A stretch of 5,510 nt of DNA from an uncultured Oscillospiraceae bacterium (GTDB lineage: Bacteria; Bacillota; Clostridia; Oscillospirales; Oscillospiraceae). The DNA is taken from assembly GCA_934635545.1 (NCBI GenBank), contig CAKTZN010000123.1, positions 1 to 5,510 of the forward strand, in the 5' to 3' direction. Shown here one piece after another: positions 1 to 5,037 of this stretch; the first letter of the stretch is position 1; the number at the start of each line of letters is the position of its first letter. A program made the position numbers and the translations under genes. The notes beneath the pieces were generated by a model, which was not told the DNA's origin, searched no databases, and was given only the letters and a program-made list of their open reading frames with translations.

Positions 1-243
1 CGGTTTTATGAGACCATCGCCATCAAGGAGCGCTATAATCCCCGGTGCCAGAACACCTTCATGCCCAAGCGCTATCGCGGCACCATGACGGAGTTTCTGC
101 CGGACGACTACGAGGCCCGGCAGCAGGGCCTCAATCCGCCAGCAGCTTCCGGAGCTTTTCCAGGCCCCGGTGCTCCAGACGGGAGATCTGCACCTGGGAT
201 ACCCCCACGATCCGGGCCGTCTGCTCCTGGGTCAGGCATTTGA
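1..243 (+). CDS. 3' end of a TIGR03915/DUF4130-like putative DNA metabolism protein (5'-truncated by the window)
   Basis: The reading frame is open from the first base and stops with TGA at 241-243, giving 80 visible residues; the start lies outside the window. The first 36 or so residues contain FYETIAIKERYNPRCQ, then MPKRYRGTMTEF. This resembles from memory the conserved C-terminal end of TIGR03915 (DUF4130) proteins, which usually pair with a radical SAM protein (TIGR03916) and are annotated as probable DNA metabolism proteins of unknown reaction. Family members normally end soon after the MTEF/YLTE-like motif. Here the frame continues for about 40 more residues rich in Gly, Pro, Ala and Ser, with no recognisable domain. 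That tail is encoded antisense to the last 113 bases of sigF, which suggests a lost stop codon. The coding call is fairly sure, the family call moderate, and no function is known. Confidence 0.6.
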   Translation, partial: RFYETIAIKERYNPRCQNTFMPKRYRGTMTEFLPDDYEARQQGLNPPAASGAFPGPGAPDGRSAPGIPPRSGPSAPGSGI

Positions 244-835
244 AAAACCGCAGCAGAATGGTCATCCGCTCCTTTTCCGGCAGGGTGTCGATGGCCTCCC
301 GCAGGGCGATGCTCTCCACCAGGCGCTCTTCCTCCGCCTCGGTGCCCAGGGTGGATTCCAGCGTCAGCCCCTCCGCCGTCTCCTGCTGGAGCGATTCCGG
401 CGCCACGGTGGCCAGGTCGATACTGGCGATCTCCTCCACCGTCATGCCGGTGGCCTCCGCCAGCTCCGACAGCCGGGCCTCGCGGCCCAGCTTATGGCGC
501 AGCCTCTCCCGGGCCGACCACAGGGTCTGGCCCTTCTCCCGGATGGTGCGGCCCACCTTGATGGCCCCGTCGTCCCGGAGAAAGCGGCGGATCTCGCCGG
601 AGATTTTCGGCACGGCATAGGTGGAAAACTGGGTGCCGTAGTTCAGGTCGAACCCCTTCACCGCCTTGATGAAGCCGATACAGCCCAGTTGATACAGGTC
701 ATCCGTCTCCACCCCGCAGCCGTAATAGCGCTTGACGATGGACCAGATGAGGCCGCTGTTTTCCGTCAGCACCTGCTGACAGGCTTCGTCGTCCCCCTCC
801 TGGGCCCGCTCCAGCAGGGCGAACAGGTCACTCAT
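131..835 (-). CDS. sigF: RNA polymerase sporulation sigma factor sigma-F
   Basis: This is the sigma factor that directs early forespore transcription during endospore formation. The 234-residue protein has sigma-70 region 2 at about residues 22-95, including the core-binding and -10 recognition stretch DDLYQLGCIGFIKAVKGFD (45-63) and FSTYAVPKISGEIRRFLRDD (70-89). Region 3 is at about 97-160. Region 4 is at about 175-232, with a helix-turn-helix around LTQEQTARIVGVSQVQISRLE (201-221). Sigma-F and sigma-G are close paralogues; placement directly after spoIIAB identifies this one as sigma-F. Its ATG overlaps the spoIIAB stop (ATGA, 832-835), and no good Shine-Dalgarno precedes it, so translation probably depends on coupling to spoIIAB. 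Length is close to the usual 230-255. No T-rich terminator is visible after its stop, and the downstream gene is convergent and overlaps it. In many Firmicutes spoVA genes follow sigF; they do not here. Confidence 0.96.
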   Translation of the reverse strand: MSDLFALLERAQEGDDEACQQVLTENSGLIWSIVKRYYGCGVETDDLYQLGCIGFIKAVKGFDLNYGTQFSTYAVPKISGEIRRFLRDDGAIKVGRTIREKGQTLWSARERLRHKLGREARLSELAEATGMTVEEIASIDLATVAPESLQQETAEGLTLESTLGTEAEEERLVESIALREAIDTLPEKERMTILLRFFKCLTQEQTARIVGVSQVQISRLEHRGLEKLRKLLAD

Positions 836-1272
836 CGCTTGATGCGGGCAGAGACCCGCTTGCGCATGGTCACGGTGGTGCCGCGCCCGGGGGTGGACTT
901 CACCGTGAGCTTGTCCATAAAGCTCTCCATAATGGTAAAGCCCATGCCGCTGCGCTCCTCCCCTCCGGTGGTGAACAGCGGCTGCCTGGCCTGCTGGATG
1001 TCCGCGATGCCGCGGCCCCAGTCACGGACGGTGATCTCCAGGGTGTTGTTGGGCAGCAGCTTCAGCTTGACGGCGATCCGGCCCAGTTGATCCGGGTAGC
1101 CGTGGACGATGGCGTTGGTGACCGCCTCGCTGACGGCGGTCTTGATGTCCCCCAGCTCGTCCAGCGTGGGGTCCAACTGCGCCGCAAACCCGGCCGCCGC
1201 CACCCGGGCGAACCCCTCGTTGCTGCTGCGGCTGAGGAATTCCAGCGTGACATAATTCTCAATGCGCTGCAT
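832..1272 (-). CDS. spoIIAB: Anti-sigma-F factor and serine kinase SpoIIAB
   Basis: SpoIIAB binds sigma-F and keeps it inactive, and with ATP it phosphorylates SpoIIAA. The 146-residue protein has the same length as the Bacillus subtilis one. It is a GHKL/HATPase_c fold. The N box SEAVTNAIVHGYP (48-60) supplies Glu49 (catalytic base) and Asn53 (Mg-ATP). The G1 box DWGRGI (84-89) supplies Asp84 for adenine contact. The lid and G2 region has QPLFTTGGEERSGMGFTIME (97-116). Arg23 in FARV corresponds to B. subtilis Arg20, which contacts sigma-F and SpoIIAA. I chose the ATG at 1270-1272 because AGGAGAGGAG lies about 8 bases upstream and because the B. subtilis protein starts at the same place. The open frame extends 15 codons further upstream through an intergenic hairpin with no support. 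The 3' end overlaps the sigF start by four bases. Confidence 0.97.
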   Translation of the reverse strand: MQRIENYVTLEFLSRSSNEGFARVAAAGFAAQLDPTLDELGDIKTAVSEAVTNAIVHGYPDQLGRIAVKLKLLPNNTLEITVRDWGRGIADIQQARQPLFTTGGEERSGMGFTIMESFMDKLTVKSTPGRGTTVTMRKRVSARIKR

Positions 1273-1282
1273 ATGTATGCTC
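1273..1282 (-). promoter_or_regulatory. Ribosome binding region deciding the spoIIAB start
   Basis: Read on the minus strand, the stretch just upstream of the ATG at 1272 is CAGGAGAGGAGCATACAT. It holds two overlapping AGGAG cores, the nearer about 7-8 bases from the start. This supports the 146-residue protein over the longer open frame beginning at 1317. The full purine-rich element extends to about 1290. Confidence 0.75.
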
Positions 1283-1296
1283 CTCTCCTGTCGTGA

Positions 1297-1316
1297 TGCG
1301 CCGCGCTTCCGGCGCA
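1297..1316 (-). repeat. Intercistronic hairpin between spoIIAA and spoIIAB
   Basis: A perfect 7-bp inverted repeat, TGCGCCG at 1297-1303 and CGGCGCA at 1310-1316, encloses a 6-base loop. It fills much of the 51-base gap between the spoIIAA stop and the spoIIAB start. No T-run follows on the minus strand, so it is not an intrinsic terminator. It could modulate mRNA stability or translation of spoIIAB. The dyad is certain; its function is inference. Confidence 0.5.
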
Positions 1317-1323
1317 CGCGGTT

Positions 1324-1629
1324 TTATTCCAGTGTCATCATGCGGCCGATGCCCGCCGCTTCCAATACTTTCTTGGGCTGGGGCGCCACATGGCGCAACA
1401 CCACGCTGCCGCCCAGCTCCCGCATCCGCTGCCAGCCCCGCAGCGCCACGGCGATGCCCGCGCTGTCCATAAACGTGATGCCGCTGAAGTCCAGGATCAG
1501 CTCCGACGGCAACGATGCCTCGATCTCCCGCTCCAGCTTGGTCAACAGGCCCTTGGCGCCGTGGTGATCCAGCTCTCCCTTCAGGTACAATTCCAGGACT
1601 CTGTCCCGGCAAGCGGCCATTACCTCCAT
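1324..1629 (-). CDS. spoIIAA: Anti-sigma-F factor antagonist SpoIIAA (STAS domain)
   Basis: SpoIIAA is the anti-anti-sigma factor. In its unphosphorylated form it binds SpoIIAB and frees sigma-F; SpoIIAB inactivates it by serine phosphorylation and SpoIIE reverses this. The 101-residue protein is one STAS domain. GELDHH (18-23) is a family hallmark, and ITFMDSAGIAVALRG (51-65) carries the phosphoacceptor Ser56, equivalent to B. subtilis Ser58. It is somewhat shorter than the 117-residue B. subtilis protein, mainly at the C-terminus. The start is set at the ATG at 1627-1629, because AAGGAG (1637-1642) then sits 7 bases away. The in-frame ATG at 1633-1635 would be only one base from that site, and starting there would add Met-Lys. 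It is the first gene of the spoIIA operon and lies 51 bases before spoIIAB. No dacF gene precedes it, unlike in Bacillus. Confidence 0.95.
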   Translation of the reverse strand: MEVMAACRDRVLELYLKGELDHHGAKGLLTKLEREIEASLPSELILDFSGITFMDSAGIAVALRGWQRMRELGGSVVLRHVAPQPKKVLEAAGIGRMMTLE

Positions 1630-1636
1630 TTTCATT

Positions 1637-1642
1637 CTCCTT
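1637..1642 (-). promoter_or_regulatory. Shine-Dalgarno site for spoIIAA
   Basis: The minus strand reads AAGGAG here, with 7 bases to the ATG at 1629 and only 1 base to the ATG at 1635. The spacing favours the inner ATG as the true start. Confidence 0.7.
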
Positions 1643-1658
1643 CTTATGTGGTCGTTAT

Positions 1659-1684
1659 GGGCCGGACAGCTTGTCCGCCGGCCC
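1659..1684 (-). repeat. Bulged hairpin in the spoIIA leader
   Basis: GGGCCG (1659-1664) pairs with CGGCCC (1679-1684), and inside this GACA (1665-1668) pairs with TGTC (1672-1675) around the loop GCT. A 3-base bulge lies on one side. It is a GC-rich stem lying about 17 bases before the spoIIAA ribosome binding site. No T-run follows on either strand, so it is probably not a terminator. A role in mRNA stability or folding of the leader is possible but unproven. Confidence 0.45.
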
Positions 1685-1697
1685 CTCTTCCTGTCAC

Positions 1698-1732
1698 AAA
1701 AAATCACCGCAGTGGGATCCACTACGGTGATT
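1698..1732 (-). terminator. Leftward intrinsic-terminator-like hairpin upstream of spoIIAA
   Basis: On the minus strand AATCACCG-T-AGTGG, loop ATC, then CCACT-G-CGGTGATT form a 14-bp stem. Its one irregular position is a T-G pair, which can wobble in minus-strand RNA but is a C-A mismatch in plus-strand RNA. The stem is followed directly by T residues (six in a row including the stem end, complement of 1698-1703). Structure and T-run both point to termination of leftward transcripts. No complete minus-strand gene lies just upstream of it, so it may insulate spoIIA from antisense transcription out of the hcp region, or act as an attenuator in a longer spoIIA leader. The 5' arm overlaps a TATAAT box. 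Confidence 0.7.
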
Positions 1733-1759
1733 ATACGAGATCCGCGGTGCGCTTTTCCA
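1730..1759 (-). promoter_or_regulatory. Candidate spoIIA promoter (strong -10, weak -35)
   Basis: The minus strand carries a perfect TATAAT at 1730-1735. The best -35 match is TGGAAA at 1754-1759 with an 18-base spacer, which is poor. Transcription would begin near 1723, giving a leader of about 95 bases before spoIIAA. In B. subtilis this operon uses sigma-H, but I see no well-spaced AGGAwwT/GAAT pair here, so the sigma class is undecided. The TATAAT hexamer shares three bases with the terminator-like stem. Confidence 0.4.
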
Positions 1760-1768
1760 CGAAATCCG

Positions 1769-1780
1769 CCGACAGGTCGG
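1769..1780. repeat. Short palindrome, candidate operator
   Basis: CCGAC-AG-GTCGG is a 12-base dyad. It sits just upstream of the candidate spoIIA -35 and about 88 bases before the hcp start, a position that would suit a regulator of either gene. I do not recognise the motif as a known binding site. Dyads of this length occur by chance in GC-rich DNA. Confidence 0.25.
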
Positions 1781-1803
1781 GCAGCGCGAAGTTTTTTGGA
1801 GCA

Positions 1804-1826
1804 CTTTCCGCATGGATGGCGAAAAG
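1804..1826 (-). repeat. Small inverted repeat upstream of hcp
   Basis: CTTT-C-CGC (1804-1811) faces GCG-A-AAAG (1819-1826) around a 7-base loop. In minus-strand RNA the odd position becomes a U-G wobble and the stem has 8 pairs; in plus-strand RNA it is a mismatch. This is the same strand preference as the hairpin at 1698-1732. No T-run follows it. Confidence 0.3.
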
Positions 1827-1852
1827 CCACACATACTACCTGCAACGGTCAC

Positions 1853-1858
1853 AGGAGG
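1853..1858 (+). promoter_or_regulatory. Shine-Dalgarno site for hcp
   Basis: AGGAGG lies 9 bases before the ATG at 1868-1870 and fixes the hcp start. The open frame itself extends upstream to about 1646, but this site and the family N-terminus rule out the longer version. No convincing hcp promoter could be picked out between 1733 and 1852. Confidence 0.8.
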
Positions 1859-1867
1859 TATGGATCT

Positions 1868-3445
1868 ATGTCAGAAATGTTTTGCTTTCAGTGCCAGCAG
1901 ACGGCGGGCGGCAGCGGCTGCGTGAAGACGGGCGTCTGCGGCAAGCAGCCGGAGACCGCCCATCTGCAGGACGCGCTGGTGTGCCGCCTGATCCGGCTGG
2001 CGGAGGTCTGCCGGCAGCGGGAGGAGTATCCGCCCGAGGTCACGCGGCTGCTGGCCGACGGGCTGTTCACCACGCTGACCAACGTGAATTTCGACAACGC
2101 GGCCATCCGCGCCTTTACCGACCGGGTAGACGAGGCCCTGCGGCGGCACGGCGGCAGCAGCGGCAGCGGCGACACCTCGTGGCTCTGGAAGGGAGAGACG
2201 GACACCGTCTCCCTGCGCGCCACGCTGCTGTTCGGCCTGAAGGGCATGGCGGCCTACGCCCACCATGCCATGAACCTGGGCTATCGGGACAAGGAGGTGG
2301 ACGCCTGGTTCTACAAGGGTCTGGCCGCGCTGGCCCGGGAGCACAGCGTGGAGGAGTGGCTGGCGCTGATCATGGAGTTCGGTCAGGTGAACTTCCGGTG
2401 TATGGCCCTGCTGGACCGGGCCAACACGGAGACCTTCGGTGATCCCGTCCCCACCCGGGTGAACATCGACGTGAAGAAGGGGCCGTTCATCGTGGTCTCC
2501 GGCCACGATCTGGAGGATCTGCACCAGCTTCTGGAGCAGACGGCGGGCCGGGGCGTCAATGTCTACACCCACTGCGAGATGCTGCCTGCCCACGGCTATC
2601 CCGGCTTGAAAAAGTACCCCCATCTGGCGGGGAATTTCGGCACGGCGTGGCAGAATCAGCAGAAGGAATTTGCCGATATCCCCGCGCCGGTGCTGTTCAC
2701 CACCAACTGCCTGATGCCGCCCCGGCCCAGCTATGCCGACCGGGTCTACACCACGTCGGTGGTGGGCTATGACGGGCTGCGGCACATCGCCGCGGACGCC
2801 CAGGGCCGCAAGGATTTCTCGCCGCTGATCCGACAGGCGCAGGCGCTGGGCGGCTATCAGACCGACCAGAGCATGAGCGGCGTCAACGGCGGCCACATGC
2901 TGACCACCGGGTTTGCCCACGCCGCCGTGCTGGACAAGGCGCCCCAGATCATCGAGGCCATCCGGAGCGGCGCGGTGAAGCACATCTTCCTGGTGGGCGG
3001 CTGCGACGGGGCTCACCCCGGCCGCAACTACTACACGGAGTTCGTCAAGCGCACGCCCATGGACTCCCTGGTGCTGACGCTGGCCTGCGGCAAGTTCCGC
3101 TTCAACGACCTTGACCTGGGTGAGATCGGCGGCATCCCGCGGATTCTGGACGTGGGCCAGTGCAACGACGCCTACAGCGCCGTGCAGATCGCGCTGGCGC
3201 TGGCGGACGCCTTCCACTGCACCGTCAACGATCTGCCGCTGACGCTGGTGCTGTCGTGGTATGAGCAGAAGGCCGTCTGCATCCTGCTGAGCCTGCTGGC
3301 GCTGGGGGTGAAGAACATCTATCTGGGCCCCACGCTGCCCGCGTTTCTGTCGGAGACCGTGGTGAAAACGCTGGTGGACGCCTACGGGCTCCAGCCCATC
3401 ACCGCGCCGCAGCAGGATCTGGACGCGATCCTGCACCGGGTCTGA
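1868..3445 (+). CDS. hcp: Hybrid cluster protein (hydroxylamine/nitric oxide reductase), class I
   Basis: Hcp is a cytoplasmic Fe-S protein. Purified enzymes reduce hydroxylamine to ammonia, and E. coli Hcp reduces NO to N2O; the usual role is defence against nitrosative stress. The 525-residue protein begins with the [4Fe-4S] motif Cys6-x2-Cys9-x8-Cys18-x5-Cys24, the spacing found in anaerobe-type class I proteins. All eight hybrid-cluster ligands known from Desulfovibrio are present: His213 (SGHDLED), Glu237 (THCEM), Cys281 (TNCLMP), Cys379 (GGCDGA, the persulfide position), Cys407 (ACGKFRFN), Cys432 (GQCNDAYS), Glu466 and Lys468 (SWYEQKAV). It is thus probably active. A low-complexity Gly/Ser stretch at 95-102 lies in a loop region. 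Length is slightly under the 540-555 typical of class I. No hcr reductase gene adjoins it, as is usual in strict anaerobes. It appears monocistronic, bounded by the terminator at 3452-3488, and is divergent from spoIIAA. Confidence 0.97.
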   Translation: MSEMFCFQCQQTAGGSGCVKTGVCGKQPETAHLQDALVCRLIRLAEVCRQREEYPPEVTRLLADGLFTTLTNVNFDNAAIRAFTDRVDEALRRHGGSSGSGDTSWLWKGETDTVSLRATLLFGLKGMAAYAHHAMNLGYRDKEVDAWFYKGLAALAREHSVEEWLALIMEFGQVNFRCMALLDRANTETFGDPVPTRVNIDVKKGPFIVVSGHDLEDLHQLLEQTAGRGVNVYTHCEMLPAHGYPGLKKYPHLAGNFGTAWQNQQKEFADIPAPVLFTTNCLMPPRPSYADRVYTTSVVGYDGLRHIAADAQGRKDFSPLIRQAQALGGYQTDQSMSGVNGGHMLTTGFAHAAVLDKAPQIIEAIRSGAVKHIFLVGGCDGAHPGRNYYTEFVKRTPMDSLVLTLACGKFRFNDLDLGEIGGIPRILDVGQCNDAYSAVQIALALADAFHCTVNDLPLTLVLSWYEQKAVCILLSLLALGVKNIYLGPTLPAFLSETVVKTLVDAYGLQPITAPQQDLDAILHRV

Positions 3446-3451
3446 GCTGTG

Positions 3452-3488
3452 AAAAAAAACGCCGATACCTATGGTATCGGCGTTTTTT
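3452..3488. terminator. Bidirectional intrinsic terminator between hcp and the CAP-domain gene
   Basis: CGCCGATACC (3460-3469), loop TAT, and GGTATCGGCG (3473-3482) form a perfect 10-bp stem. It is flanked by eight As (3452-3459) and six Ts (3483-3488). It can therefore terminate hcp on the plus strand, 14 bases after its stop, and the acetyltransferase/CAP transcript on the minus strand, about 26 bases after its stop. Confidence 0.95.
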
Positions 3489-3508
3489 CGTATTCGATAT
3501 AGAGCGGC

Positions 3509-4198
3509 TCAATAGCCAAAAAGCTGCACCCAATAGATCTCCCGGCCGGATTGATAGCAGCCCACGCCCAGCGTGCCGTAGGCAGCGTCCAGAATGTTCT
3601 CCTTGTGGGGCGGCGAATTCATCCAGGTGGTCATGGCGCTGTCGGCGTCCATCCCCGTCCCCATGACGATATTTTCGCCGTGGGCCAGGGAGCTGACGGT
3701 GTACCAGGCGCTGCCGTCGGGTCTTGTGTGGCTGAAGCTGCCGGTGATCTCCTGGGCACGGATGGCCGCGGCGTCGCACAGGGCGCTGTCCAGCGTCAAT
3801 GTGCCGATCCCCCGCTCCGCCCGGTGGCGGTTCACCAGCGCCAGCACCCGCTCCAGCGGGTCGCCGGAGGCGGCGGTCTCATCCTCCGGCGCGGCGGCCG
3901 GTGCCTCCGGCTCCGGTTCCGCGTCGGTCAGCTCCGTCTCCTCCGCGATCTCTGCTGCTTCCTCCGGCTCCTCCGGAAACGGAGACGCCAGCGGCAGCAG
4001 CGGCTCAAACAGCGGCGGCAGCTCTGAAGCGCGTGCCTCCTCACATTTTTCCAGGGTGCTCACGGCCTCTGCCGCCAATGCGGCGGGCGCGGCCACGGCA
4101 GCGCGGGTCTCATGCAGCAGCAGGCCGCCCCACGCCGCGGCCAGCGCCGTAACAGCGGCGGCCAGCACGATCAGCAATGCTTCTCTCTTCTTCCCCAT
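3509..4198 (-). CDS. Membrane-anchored or secreted CAP (SCP/YkwD-type) domain protein
   Basis: The 229-residue protein has a basic start (MGKKR) and a hydrophobic segment at about 8-28, a signal peptide or signal anchor. An Ala/Glu/Pro-rich, strongly acidic linker follows at about 72-112. A CAP domain fills 114-229. CAP hallmarks are visible: LVNRHRAERG (121-130), FSHTRPDG (155-162) with His157, HGENI (173-177) with Glu175, and TWMNSPPHKENIL (191-203) with His198. These are the usual metal or cavity residues. Bacterial CAP proteins act outside the membrane, several are spore or cell-wall associated (B. subtilis YkwD and YlbC are relatives), but the activity is mostly unknown. The segment between the SHTRPDG and GENI motifs looks short for the family. 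It starts 21 bases after the acetyltransferase gene on the same strand, with AGGAG 4 bases before the ATG, so the two are probably one operon. Confidence 0.88.
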   Translation of the reverse strand: MGKKREALLIVLAAAVTALAAAWGGLLLHETRAAVAAPAALAAEAVSTLEKCEEARASELPPLFEPLLPLASPFPEEPEEAAEIAEETELTDAEPEPEAPAAAPEDETAASGDPLERVLALVNRHRAERGIGTLTLDSALCDAAAIRAQEITGSFSHTRPDGSAWYTVSSLAHGENIVMGTGMDADSAMTTWMNSPPHKENILDAAYGTLGVGCYQSGREIYWVQLFGY

Positions 4199-4219
4199 AC
4201 CTCTCCTACTCTCGGCGCG

Positions 4220-4969
4220 TCACTTTTTCCGCAGCTTTTCCACCGCCGCGCCGTCTATCTGATTGACGGTCACGAACCGGCCGCCGTAAAACACCGCCCA
4301 GTTGTTGAACACGCAGGGCAGCGCCTTGGCCTGCGCCAGCGTGTCCACACGGATGAACCGGGCCGGGATATCCTTCTCCCCGCAATAGGCCCGCAGCTTC
4401 TCGATCCGCTGCGGGATATACGGGCACTGATCATCATAATACACCGTCAGCGCCGTTTCGTCAATGGTCTGGCGCTTGGCGGACGGCGCAAAGCGGGGCA
4501 CCGTGCCGTCAAAGCTGAGGGCCAGCAGCTCGTAGCCGTCCGCGGTGGCGTCCACCGTCCGGAAGCCGTATTTTTTTGCGAAGCTCTGGTCGGAGAGCCA
4601 CGCCTTCTGCTTGGCCGCGCCCAGCATGCACACGCCGGACTTTCCCTGCGCCCGGGCATCCTCCAGGCAGGACGCCAGCAGCGCCCGGCCATAGCCGCGG
4701 CCCTTCGGCTCACCCTGCACCCACAGGCAGTAAATGTAGAGGTAGTTGTCCCCCAGCACCGGCACCCAGGCGGTCTCCAGCGGCGCGTACTCGATGAACG
4801 CGCAGCCCTTCACGTCCAGCTTGCGGAACACATGCCCCTCCCTCAGCCGCTCGGCCAGCCAGCGCCGCTTCGCCTCCACGCCGGGATGCGCCGTTTTGCT
4901 GCGGATGATGCAGCAAAGGTGCTCATTCGCCAGATTCTCCGGCGTCAGGTCGATGAATCCTCTCTCCAT
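4220..4969 (-). CDS. GNAT family N-acetyltransferase with C-terminal YoaP-like domain
   Basis: The 249-residue protein has two parts. Residues about 1-155 form a GNAT acetyltransferase with the acetyl-CoA pyrophosphate loop QGEPKGRGYGRALL (85-98; pattern Q-x-x-G-x-G/A) and a following FAKKYGFRTVD strand (130-140). Residues about 172-249 look thioredoxin-like: YYDDQCPYIPQRIEKLR (177-193) has Cys182 in a CPYI position where glutaredoxins have CPYC, and Pro218 before FNNWAVFYGGRFVTVN may be the cis-proline. This architecture and length match B. subtilis YoaP (about 250 residues), a putative N-acetyltransferase with unknown substrate. The ATG at 4967-4969 has AAGGAG 4 bases upstream. It is first in a two-gene unit with the CAP-domain gene and is driven by the promoter at 5038-5065. 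The single cysteine suggests binding or monothiol chemistry rather than dithiol exchange; that is inference. Confidence 0.88.
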   Translation of the reverse strand: MERGFIDLTPENLANEHLCCIIRSKTAHPGVEAKRRWLAERLREGHVFRKLDVKGCAFIEYAPLETAWVPVLGDNYLYIYCLWVQGEPKGRGYGRALLASCLEDARAQGKSGVCMLGAAKQKAWLSDQSFAKKYGFRTVDATADGYELLALSFDGTVPRFAPSAKRQTIDETALTVYYDDQCPYIPQRIEKLRAYCGEKDIPARFIRVDTLAQAKALPCVFNNWAVFYGGRFVTVNQIDGAAVEKLRKK

Positions 4970-5037
4970 AGTGCTCCTTTTCTCCTGTCATTTTGGATAT
5001 CATGCAATATACATCGTTCATTTTATATGGTGTGTCC

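Noticed and set aside
170..1090. 306-codon plus-strand open frame opposite sigF and spoIIAB
   Set aside because: The minus-strand genes are unmistakable, and the antisense product has no recognisable motif and a biased composition.
1273..1317. 15-residue N-terminal extension of SpoIIAB
   Set aside because: It would translate through the intergenic hairpin and the ribosome binding region of the ATG at 1272. The shorter protein matches the B. subtilis length and start.
1693..1700. Possible HcpR half-site (TGTCACAA)
   Set aside because: Only one half is present and it lies about 170 bases before hcp. No matching GTGAC arm at the required spacing is seen.
1769..1780. Possible Spo0A box at TGTCGGC just beside this palindrome
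   Set aside because: It differs from TGTCGAA at two positions, and there is no second box nearby.
1630..1845. Upstream extension of the SpoIIAA frame to 173 residues
   Set aside because: The extension runs through the terminator-like hairpin and candidate promoter. It does not look like STAS sequence, and a good ribosome binding site lies at 1637-1642.
1871..3436. 521-codon open frame on the minus strand opposite hcp
   Set aside because: It is an antisense shadow of a high-GC gene. Its translation is low-complexity, rich in Gln, Arg, His, Gly and Val, with no domain, while the plus strand encodes a complete Hcp with every ligand in place.
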